A DNA stretch of 64,000 bases from Acidovorax sp. KKS102. GTDB taxonomy: Bacteria > Pseudomonadota > Gammaproteobacteria > Burkholderiales > Burkholderiaceae_C. Positions 26,936 to 34,044 of the stretch are shown here, piece by piece. Made by a program: the position numbers and the translations under genes. The stretch's first letter is position 1. Each line of letters begins with the position of its first letter. The stretch is taken from positions 124,001 to 188,000 of the forward strand of contig NC_018708.1 of assembly GCF_000302535.1 (NCBI RefSeq), written 5' to 3'. The notes under the pieces were generated by a model that ran no database searches, was not told the DNA's origin, and saw only the letters and a list, made by a program, of their open reading frames with translations.

Positions 26936-27682
26936 ATGCACCCTCTGCCGTCCTGCCCCTCTTGCCGCCAGCCCATGGAGGCGCACCGGTTCACCAGCAA
27001 CCAGGGGCACACGCTGGAGCTGGACATTTGTTTTGCCTGCCAGGGCCTGTGGTTTGACCGGCACGAAAACCTCAAGCTCTCGCCCCAGTCGGTGGTCGAG
27101 CTGTTCCGCCTGCTGCACGAGCACCGCACCGACCAGCACCAGCCCCTGGCCGAGAGCATGGCCTGCCCGCGCTGCAACACCAGCCTGGCCAAAGGCTTCG
27201 ACGTGGTGCGCAGCGGCCGCTACATGATCTACCGCTGCGGGCGCCAGCACGGGCGCTTCAGCAGCTTCTCGTCCTTCATGGTCGAAAAGGGCTTTGTGCG
27301 CCACATGACGCGCCCCGAGATCGACGACCTGGCCCAACGCGTGGGCGCCATCTACTGCACCAGCTGCGGCGCGCCCGTGGACATCCGCAAGGACCACGCC
27401 TGCCCCTATTGCCGCGCCGCGTTCTCCCTCATCGACCCCCAGGCCGTGGTGCGCGCCATGGAGGGTTATGCCGCCGCCAGCGCCAAGGCACCGGTGGCGC
27501 CAGCATCGCCCGTGGACATTGGCGACGCCCTGGTGGCCCTGGAGCGCGACCGCGCCCGGGCCGAGCGCGAGCGCCAGAAGCGTGCGTTCACCACGGCCAG
27601 CAGCGATGCCAGCGACAACTCGTTCACCGGCGATCTGCTGGCGACCGGGGTGGCGCTGGTGTGGGCGCTGATGAAGGACTGA
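26936..27682 (+). CDS. Zinc-ribbon protein, TFIIB-type zinc-finger family
   Basis: 248 residues with three potential zinc-binding cysteine clusters. These are CPSCRQPMEAHR paired with CFACQGLWFDRHENL (the zf-TFIIB pattern including the WFDxHE-like segment), CPRCNTSLAKGFDV, and CTSCGAPVDI paired with CPYCRAAFSLI. The C-terminus ends in an amphipathic basic stretch and a short hydrophobic segment (LLATGVALVWALM). No enzymatic motif is seen, and the function is unknown. The start at ATG 26936 places the first Cys pair at the usual distance from the N-terminus. Confidence 0.82.
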   Translation: MHPLPSCPSCRQPMEAHRFTSNQGHTLELDICFACQGLWFDRHENLKLSPQSVVELFRLLHEHRTDQHQPLAESMACPRCNTSLAKGFDVVRSGRYMIYRCGRQHGRFSSFSSFMVEKGFVRHMTRPEIDDLAQRVGAIYCTSCGAPVDIRKDHACPYCRAAFSLIDPQAVVRAMEGYAAASAKAPVAPASPVDIGDALVALERDRARAERERQKRAFTTASSDASDNSFTGDLLATGVALVWALMKD

Positions 27683-27857
27683 GAACGTGAACACGTGCTG
27701 AGGGGCCTGCCAGCGCATTGACATACCGCAGTACGCGCTGCGGTCATTCACGACAGACTGAGGCCGACCCTTCAGAATGGTCGCAGGCCCTTGCCCTGAC
27801 CTTGGGCCTCCGCATTCCACCCAACCGTGGCGCCCGCTGCCACCGGAGGAGCGCCCC

Positions 27858-28769
27858 GTGCCGCAGTCCCTTGTCCGACGCCGTGTTGTCCGACCGCCGC
27901 GCAGCGCTGCGACCGCAGAGGGCGTGACCCGCTGCGCTGTCAGCCTGCCGCTGCAGCGCGCGCAGCTGCCCCCCGTCCCCAGCACCCTGCTCATCCCGTT
28001 GGCGGCGCGCGCCCATGGGGGCCGCTATTTTCCCTGGCTGGACTGCCACGATGCCGTGGCCCCGGCGCTGCTGGCGCAGATGGATGCCGATGTGAACGGC
28101 ACCCTGGACGACCTGCACACGGTGCTGCATGTGCTGTGGCGCACCCGGGCCATTCAGGAGGCGGGGCGCGCCTTTTTTGCCGCGCACCCGCAGGCCCTGG
28201 GCGTCAACCTGGGGTGTGGGCTGACCCACTATTTCCAGTGGCTGGACGGGGGGGCCAACCAGTGGCTCGATGCCGACCTGCCCGAGGTGATGGCGCTGCG
28301 CCGGCCGCTGCTGCCCCCGCCGTGCCCGCGCACGCGCCACGCCGATCTGGACCTGTCACAACCCGGCTGGTGGCAGCGGCTGGGGCTGCCCACGCAGCGC
28401 AGCGCCACGCCGGTGCTGCTGGTGTGCGAAGGCGTGCTGATGTACCTGCCGCCCGCGCAGGTGCATGCCGTGCTGGCCGAGTTTGCGCAGCATGCGCCGC
28501 CAGGCTCGCGCATGGTGCTGGACGTGATGACGCGCCGGGCCGTGGGCTGCGCGGCCCGCCACGCCAGCGTGCGGGCTACGGGTGCAGAGTTCCGCTGGGG
28601 CGTGGGCCGCATGGCGGAGCTGGAGGCCATGCACCCGCGCCTGCAGTTGCTGCGTGAGCAAAGCGTGGCGGAGGGCTATGGCTGGCCGGGCATCGCCATG
28701 GACTTGCTGTGGCGCCCGTGCCTGGGTGCGCCGCTGTATGGCCTGGCGACGCTGGGAATCAGGGAATGA
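27858..28769 (+). CDS. Class I SAM-dependent methyltransferase, leucine carboxyl methyltransferase-like
   Basis: 303 residues from a GTG start at 27858, preceded 8 nt upstream by GGAGG; an ATG at 27777 without a good ribosome site is the alternative. The SAM-binding motif I is ALGVNLGCGLTHYFQWLD, followed by WLDADLPEVMALRR and the motif LLVCEGVLMYLPPAQVHAVL, all characteristic of the PPM1/LCMT-like (TIGR00027/DUF1295-type) family. Such enzymes methylate carboxylates in polyketides or unknown small molecules. The target here is unknown. It converges on the UbiH-type gene. Confidence 0.85.
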   Translation: MPQSLVRRRVVRPPRSAATAEGVTRCAVSLPLQRAQLPPVPSTLLIPLAARAHGGRYFPWLDCHDAVAPALLAQMDADVNGTLDDLHTVLHVLWRTRAIQEAGRAFFAAHPQALGVNLGCGLTHYFQWLDGGANQWLDADLPEVMALRRPLLPPPCPRTRHADLDLSQPGWWQRLGLPTQRSATPVLLVCEGVLMYLPPAQVHAVLAEFAQHAPPGSRMVLDVMTRRAVGCAARHASVRATGAEFRWGVGRMAELEAMHPRLQLLREQSVAEGYGWPGIAMDLLWRPCLGAPLYGLATLGIRE

Positions 28770-28849
28770 AGTCCCACTGAGTCGTCTTTGGCGAATTGCC
28801 CGCAGTGGGGGCTACCCGTTACTCCCGCTGCGCCTGTTGTAGGGCGCGG

Positions 28850-30121
28850 CTACGGCCTGAGCGCCAGTGCGCGCATCCATTGGGGTGGCTGGCCCGTCAG
28901 CTGCCCCATGATGGCCGCCTGCAGCGGTGGCAGGCGCCGCGCGCCCTGCAGCACCAGTTGCCGCAGCAGGCGGGGCACCGGGCGGGCGTCGGTGTACAGG
29001 CGCACGATGGCGTTGGTGCCCTGGTAGATGGGCCAGGCGTGGCGGTGGTGGCTTTGGGCGTAAGGGGCCAGCGCGTCGGCGCTGCCGATGTCCTGCCCGC
29101 GCTGGCGCGCGCTCACCAGCGCGGCCGTGAGCCGCTCCACCCCTGCCAGGCCCAGGTTGTAGCCATGGGCCGTGACCGGGTGCATGCCCACGGCGGCGTC
29201 GCCCAGCAGCGCGCAGCGGTGGCCCGCAAAGCGCTGGGCATACACGGCCACCAGCGGGTAGGCGTGGCGTTCGCCCACCAGCGCCATGGGCCCCAGCCGG
29301 TCGTTGAATTGGGCCTGGACCTGGGCGGCAAAGGCCTCGGCGCTCTGGGCCATCAGCGCCGCCGCGTCGGCCGCACCCGCCGTGACCACCACCGAGCACA
29401 GCGCATGCCCCGCCTGTGGGTCATCGGGCAGGGGCAGCACGGCCAGCGTGCGGTCGTAGCCAAAGCATTCGTGGGCCACGTTGCCGTGGGGCAGGGCGTG
29501 GTGCATGCGGCAGACGATGACGGTGCGGCCAAAGTCGGTCATCTGCGCGCCGATGCCCAGCTGCCGGCGCGTGGCCGAAAAGCGGCTGTCGGCGGCCACC
29601 AGCAGCGGGGCCGTCAGGCGCTGGGCTGGCGCCCCAGAGGTACCGGCCGGCACATAGTCCAGCTCTGCATGCCCGGCCAGCGTGGCTGCGCGCGTGACCT
29701 GGGCCTGGGTGACGATTTGAACCCCCGGCGTGCGCGCCGCCACGGCGTAGGCGGTGCGGCGCAGCGCATGGTTGGGCACGATGAAGCCCAGCGCGCCGGG
29801 CGCTGCACCCTCCGGGGTCTGCGGGGTGCTCAGTTGCAGCGCGCTGTGCTGGCCCAGCGGGCCGTCGTGCACCTGGGCTTCGCAGATGGTGCCTACCTCA
29901 TGCGCGGCCAGCAGGTCCCAGCTGCCCAGGCGCTGCAATGTGTCGCGGCTGGGGTGGGTCAGCGCGATCTCGCGGCCGTCCGGCGCGGGCGCGGCCAGCG
30001 TGCTGTCGCTCTGCTGCTCGACCACGGTGGCGGTGAACCCGGCCTGCGCCAGGGAAGTTGCCAGCGACAGGCCCGCCGGGCCTGCGCCGACGATGAGGAC
30101 GTCGCTGTGGTGGGTGGTCAT
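28850..30121 (-). CDS. UbiH/UbiF/VisC-family FAD-dependent hydroxylase
   Basis: A 423-residue aromatic-ring hydroxylase. The N-terminal FAD-binding motif is DVLIVGAGPAGLSLATSLAQ, the second FAD motif is RCALLGDAAVGMHPVTAHGY, and NLGLAGVERL follows, typical of ubiquinone hydroxylases. The middle motif LLVAADSRFSATRRQLGI is also present. It likely hydroxylates the ubiquinone ring, comparable to UbiH, UbiF or the broad UbiM type; the position specificity cannot be told from sequence alone. The start is the ATG at 30121 (MTTHHSD); the frame is open further upstream but not conserved. A dispersed repeat copy and then an IS30 element lie upstream of the gene. Confidence 0.88.
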   Translation of the reverse strand: MTTHHSDVLIVGAGPAGLSLATSLAQAGFTATVVEQQSDSTLAAPAPDGREIALTHPSRDTLQRLGSWDLLAAHEVGTICEAQVHDGPLGQHSALQLSTPQTPEGAAPGALGFIVPNHALRRTAYAVAARTPGVQIVTQAQVTRAATLAGHAELDYVPAGTSGAPAQRLTAPLLVAADSRFSATRRQLGIGAQMTDFGRTVIVCRMHHALPHGNVAHECFGYDRTLAVLPLPDDPQAGHALCSVVVTAGAADAAALMAQSAEAFAAQVQAQFNDRLGPMALVGERHAYPLVAVYAQRFAGHRCALLGDAAVGMHPVTAHGYNLGLAGVERLTAALVSARQRGQDIGSADALAPYAQSHHRHAWPIYQGTNAIVRLYTDARPVPRLLRQLVLQGARRLPPLQAAIMGQLTGQPPQWMRALALRP

Positions 30122-30235
30122 GGCGGGAGGAATGCAGGGTGACAAGGTGCCCGCCCCGGGACGGGGGGGCCGCGCGCCATTGTGGGCGGGCGGGTCGGGG
30201 CACGCTTTGCCCTGCGTCAAGCCATGGCGTTGTGG

Positions 30236-30293
30236 TGCTATATAAAAAATAGCTGTTCAGGCATATGGTTCTAGCGCTTCAGGGCTAAAACCC
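30236..30293 (+). repeat. Dispersed short repeat, copy B
   Basis: TGCTATATAAAAAATAGCTG starts the copy; the block TAGCGCTTCAGGGC begins exactly 36 nt after the first base. The copy lies in the upstream region of the UbiH-type gene, and its right side abuts the left end of the IS30-family element. Confidence 0.8.
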
Positions 30294-30317
30294 GGCGGTT
30301 TCAACAACGAAGTGCAC
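30294..30317 (+). repeat. Left terminal inverted repeat of the IS30 element
   Basis: 24 bp identical to the reverse complement of 31344-31367. Confidence 0.93.
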
Positions 30318-30389
30318 GTTGCCAAAAGGTAGGCCCAGACAAGTAAGTGAAGATGACTTGTGTGACCTGCCAGTCAACCCAAGTGCACC

Positions 30390-31360
30390 ATGAACTACAC
30401 CCATCTGAGCCAAAGCGAACGTTACCAAATCCAATGCCTGCGCGACGTGGGGCTGTCGATCACACAGACAGCCCTGCGCCTGGGGCGCCACCGCAGCACC
30501 ATTGCCCGCGAGATCCGGCGCAACAGCGACGCCAGCACAGCCTACCAAGCCCACAACGCCCATCAACAGGCTCTCTCGCGCCAAAGCGGCCAGACCAACG
30601 CTCAGCGCTTTGACGGTGCCCAGTGGGAGCTGGTGCTGTCGTATCTGCAGCTGGACCTGTCGCCTCAGCAGGCAGCCGCCCGCCTGGGGCTGGAAAGGCG
30701 CCTGCGCATCAGCCACACCTGCATCTACAACCGGCTGCGCCGCATGGGACAAGCTGCACCGCGCCTGCGTTGCGGCCATTGCCGGCGCAAGGCACACAGG
30801 GTGCGGGGCAACTGCGCGATCGCGTGGGTATCGCACAGCGCCCCGCCATCGTGGACAAGCGAGCGCGCCTGGGGGATTGGGAGGGCGACACCATCGTCTC
30901 GGGTGCGGGTGGGCTGGCAGGGCTGGTGACCCTGACCGAGCGGCGCTCGCGCTACACACTGGCGCAGCGTGTGCAGCGGCGCCAGGCCGAGCCGGTGGGC
31001 CAGGCCATCATCGAAATGCTCAGGCCCCATCCCAAGCGCCGCCACACCCTGACGCTGGACAACGGCAAGGAGTTCGCCGAGCACAGGTGGGTGCACAGAC
31101 GCCTGAAGACGAAGGTGTACTTTGCTGACCCGCACAGCCCCTGGCAGCGAGGACTCAACGAGAACCACAATGGGCTGCTACGCCACTACTTCCCCAAGGG
31201 CAGCGATCTGGGCAAGGCCAGCGAGCAAGAGGTGCTCCAAGCCGTGTACCGGCTCAACCACCGACCCCGCAGATGCTTGGGCTGGAAGACTCCGCATGAG
31301 GTGTTCCACGGCTACAAAGTGACCCCACTTACACTGGGGACTGGTGCACTTCGTTGTTGA
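30390..31360 (+). pseudogene. IS30-family transposase, frameshifted
   Basis: The frame from ATG 30390 gives the N-terminal helix-turn-helix (ITQTALRLGRHRSTIAREIR) and reads to CRRKAHRV. The rest of the protein continues in the -1 frame from about 30800: GAGQLRDRVGIAQRPAIVDK, then the catalytic DDE core DWEGDTIVS, TLTLDNGKEFAEH and WQRGLNENHNGLLRHYFP. Joined, it would be about 320 residues, normal for IS30. The junction lies at the G run 30799-30801; one additional G would restore a single frame. The split is probably an inactivating deletion or a homopolymer sequencing error. No classical slippery heptamer is seen, and IS30 transposases are normally one frame. Confidence 0.85.
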
Positions 31361-31367
31361 AACCGCC
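31344..31367 (-). repeat. Right terminal inverted repeat of the IS30 element
   Basis: 24 bp, perfect complement of the left end at 30294-30317, followed by CCC. Confidence 0.93.
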
Positions 31368-31377
31368 CCCATAAAAC

Positions 31378-31809
31378 TCAGTCTTTGGCAGCCTTGCGCG
31401 GGCTTTTGGCGGACTTCTTTTTGGCCGGGCCCGCCTTCTTGCCGCGCAGGTGCAGCACCCACGCCACCAGCAGCCACAGGTAGCCCGCCGGGATGCTGTA
31501 CGCCGCCCAAGCCGCCAGCGACAGCGGCGGCGCGGTGATGGAGCGGGGGTTGGCCATGGTCTCCAGCAACTGGCGCGTGCCGGCGCCCAGTGTGGGCGTG
31601 GCGTGCTGGCTGCCCGATCGGGCCATGAGGGCGCCCATGAAGGTGAAGAACTCCATGAGCAGCGCACCGATCAGAAAACACGCCAGCAAGGCCATCAGCT
31701 GCGCCACCGCGCGCCGGTTGCCCTTGGCCAGCAACACGATGACCGACACCAGCCACAGCACGGGCAACAACAGGGCCAGGGCGGGCCAGGCGGACAGGAG
31801 CATTTTCAT
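31378..31809 (-). CDS. Small integral membrane protein
   Basis: 143 residues with three or four membrane helices: WPALALLLPVLWLVSVIVLL, AVAQLMALLACFLIGALLM, and SIPAGYLWLLVAWVLHL. The C-terminal tail is strongly basic (RGKKAGPAKKKSAKSPRK) and probably faces the cytoplasm. I do not recognise the family. Its 3' end is only about 10 bp from the IS30 insertion, so its native terminator has probably been separated or replaced by the IS. Confidence 0.72.
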   Translation of the reverse strand: MKMLLSAWPALALLLPVLWLVSVIVLLAKGNRRAVAQLMALLACFLIGALLMEFFTFMGALMARSGSQHATPTLGAGTRQLLETMANPRSITAPPLSLAAWAAYSIPAGYLWLLVAWVLHLRGKKAGPAKKKSAKSPRKAAKD

Positions 31810-31955
31810 GGGCAGCGACGTCGAGGATGTGTTGCGGCCCGTTGCCGCACACCAATGTGGCTGCGGATGATAGACCCACCTTCACCCCCGGCTGGGGGGC
31901 GCTTGTGTGTCAGACCGCATCTCCATGACGGGCCGCAAGGGTGGGCCGGTCGCCG

Positions 31956-33536
31956 TCAGCGCGGGGCGTTTGGTCGGGGTGCTGAAGTGTCGGGTGCGGC
32001 CGGGTGGCCTGCGCTGGGCGCTGGGCCCACCATCTCGCGCATGCGGCGGCGCAGGGCGCGGTCACGGCGGTCGTCGGCTTCCCAGTCGGCTTTCACGCCG
32101 CGCCACAGTGCCAGCGCCATCAGCAGGATGACGGCGGTGAACGGCAGCGCGAACACGATGGTGGCGGTCTGCACCGCCTTCACGCCGCCGGCCAGCAGCA
32201 GGCTGATGGCGATGCCCGACACCAGCACGCCCCAGGTGATCTTGACGCGCGCCGACGGGTTCTCATTGCCGCCGGTGCTCATCATGCCCAACACCAGCGT
32301 GGCCGAGTCGCCCGAGGTGACGAAGAACACGAGCACCAGCACGGTGGCCACGAACGACATCACGGCACCCCAGGGCAGCGCGTTGAACATGGCAAAAAGT
32401 GCGGTGGACACATCGGCCTTGACGGCTTCCGACAGAGGCACGCCCTGCATGATCTCCAGGTGCAGCGCCGTACCGCCGAACACCGAGAACCACACAAACG
32501 CGGCCAGCGTGGGCGCCAGCACGGTGCCCAGGATGAATTCGCGAATCGTGCGCCCGCGCGAGACGCGTGCGATGAACAGGCCCACAAAGGGCGACCAGCT
32601 CACCCACCAGGCCCAGTAAAACACCGTCCAGCCGCTCACCCAGCCGCTGTCGCGGAACGGCGTCATGCGCAGGCTCATGCGCACGAACTCGCTCAGGTAG
32701 CTGCCCAGCGTCTTGGTGAAGCTGTCGATGATGATCACCGTGGGGCCCAACACGAACACCGCCAGCGCCAGCAGCGCCGCCATGACCAGGTTGATGGTGG
32801 ACAGCCACTTGATGCCCCGCGCCACGCCCGACACGGCCGAGGTGAGGAACAGCACCGTGGTCACCACGATGATGCCCACCTGCCAGGCCTCGTTCACCGG
32901 CACGCCCATCGTGGCTGCCAGGCCGCTGTTGATCTGCAGCGCGCCCATGCCCAGCGATGCGGCCACGCCAAAGGCCGTGGCGATCACAGCGAGGATGTTC
33001 ACGACGGGCCCGATGCGCTGCAGCGGCGCCCAGGGCAGCGCCATCACCGCCGTGCTGACCAGGGCTGAGCCGCCACGGCGGAACTGGAAAAACGCGATCG
33101 CCAACGCGACGATGCTGTACACCGCCCAGGGGTGCAGGCCCCAGTGGAAAAAGCTGTAGCGCATGGCTGCGTTGGCAGCCTCGGGCGTATTGGGCGCGAT
33201 GCCGGGCGGCGGCGTGCCGTAGTGCGAAATGGGCTCTGCCACACCCCAGAACACGAGGCCGATGCCCATGCCCGCCGCAAACAGCATGGCAAACCACGCG
33301 CCGATGGAGAACTCGGGCTCGTCGTCCTCCTGCCCCAGCTTCAGATCGCCATAGCGGCTGAAGGCCAGGATGAGCGCCATCACCACCAGGCCCAGCACCA
33401 CCCACAGGTAGAACCAGCCGAAATTGCGCGTGATGGCCGCCAGGGCCGTGTCGAACACGGTGCCCAGCGAATCGGGCGCAACCACGCCCCAGAGCACGAT
33501 GGCGAGGATCAGCCCCGCCGAGATGAGAAGTTCCAT
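31956..33536 (-). CDS. BCCT-family (betaine/choline/carnitine) transporter
   Basis: A 526-residue transporter with 12 predicted helices. Typical BCCT features are FSIGAWFAMLFAAGMGIGLV with FWGVAEPISHY, the conserved tryptophan segment GWTVFYWAWWVSWSPFVGLF followed by IARVSRGRTIREFI, and FVTSGDSATLVLGMM. It imports a quaternary ammonium compound such as glycine betaine, choline or carnitine, coupled to Na+ or H+. The C-terminal cytoplasmic tail is short and Pro/Ala-rich. The start ATG 33536 follows GAAAGGTGAC; the longer open frame upstream is not conserved. An osmotic-stress or nutrient role is inferred. Confidence 0.93.
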   Translation of the reverse strand: MELLISAGLILAIVLWGVVAPDSLGTVFDTALAAITRNFGWFYLWVVLGLVVMALILAFSRYGDLKLGQEDDEPEFSIGAWFAMLFAAGMGIGLVFWGVAEPISHYGTPPPGIAPNTPEAANAAMRYSFFHWGLHPWAVYSIVALAIAFFQFRRGGSALVSTAVMALPWAPLQRIGPVVNILAVIATAFGVAASLGMGALQINSGLAATMGVPVNEAWQVGIIVVTTVLFLTSAVSGVARGIKWLSTINLVMAALLALAVFVLGPTVIIIDSFTKTLGSYLSEFVRMSLRMTPFRDSGWVSGWTVFYWAWWVSWSPFVGLFIARVSRGRTIREFILGTVLAPTLAAFVWFSVFGGTALHLEIMQGVPLSEAVKADVSTALFAMFNALPWGAVMSFVATVLVLVFFVTSGDSATLVLGMMSTGGNENPSARVKITWGVLVSGIAISLLLAGGVKAVQTATIVFALPFTAVILLMALALWRGVKADWEADDRRDRALRRRMREMVGPAPSAGHPAAPDTSAPRPNAPR

Positions 33537-34044
33537 GGAGTCACCTTTCTCGAAGATCAACAAAGGATGTGCTGCCGGGCGCTTATCAGGCACCGGCGCG
33601 CTGTTCAGTACCAGCGGCAAAACCCGGCAGACTCCGTCGGCCAAAGACGACGAAAGGCGGTCTCCCGGGCTGCCTGGTGCGCGCCAACGCGCAGCCAAGG
33701 GGGCAGACAGGAGCGTGCCAAAACACATCACGAAAAAAAGGCGGGCCCGACGCAGCAATGCGTGGCCCTGGAAGCCCACGCACACCCGGGTGACCGGGGT
33801 ACGGATGCCTCCATGCCGATGCGCGCAGCGGTGGCGCGGCAAGGCGGTTTACCTGCGGACGAATGCGCCAGAAAAGGCGGCCGTCAGGCAGCAAAGAAGC
33901 TGCACGCAGAGAGGGAGGAGCCGCAATTTTATGTAACACCCCACCACGGCCGCGGGAAATACCGCAGTCAAGCGCAGGGACGCTGTCAATTTGGAGACGT
34001 GCCAGCATGGTCAGTGGATGGGCCCGCTGGTACGCTGCGTCGCC
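33537..34044. other. Long intergenic region between divergent BCCT and acetoacetyl-CoA synthetase genes
   Basis: About 508 bp. It must contain both divergent promoters. I checked the minus-strand leader of the transporter for a glycine- or guanidine-type riboswitch and found no convincing conserved core. No repeat copy, terminator or conserved small gene was seen; open frames crossing it have no ribosome sites and look like shadows. Confidence 0.5.

Larger units (their letters stand above)
30294..31367 (+). mobile_element. Complete IS30-family insertion sequence, 1074 bp
   Basis: The element is bounded by perfect 24-bp terminal inverted repeats at 30294-30317 and 31344-31367, beginning GGCGGTTTCAACAACGAAGT. 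The flanks carry CCC on both sides (30291-30293 and 31368-31370), consistent with a 3-bp target duplication. It encodes one transposase, split by a frameshift. It inserted between a dispersed-repeat copy on the left and the stop codon of a small membrane-protein gene only about 10 bp to its right, so no gene is disrupted. Intact perfect ends suggest recent arrival. Confidence 0.93.

Noticed and set aside
30790..30830. Programmed -1 frameshift in the IS30 transposase
   Set aside because: No slippery heptamer or stimulatory structure was recognised, and IS30-family transposases are normally encoded in one frame. A one-base deletion or sequence error is simpler.
33537..34044. Riboswitch in the leader of the BCCT transporter
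   Set aside because: The minus-strand leader was read for glycine and guanidine riboswitch cores; none of the conserved segments was present.
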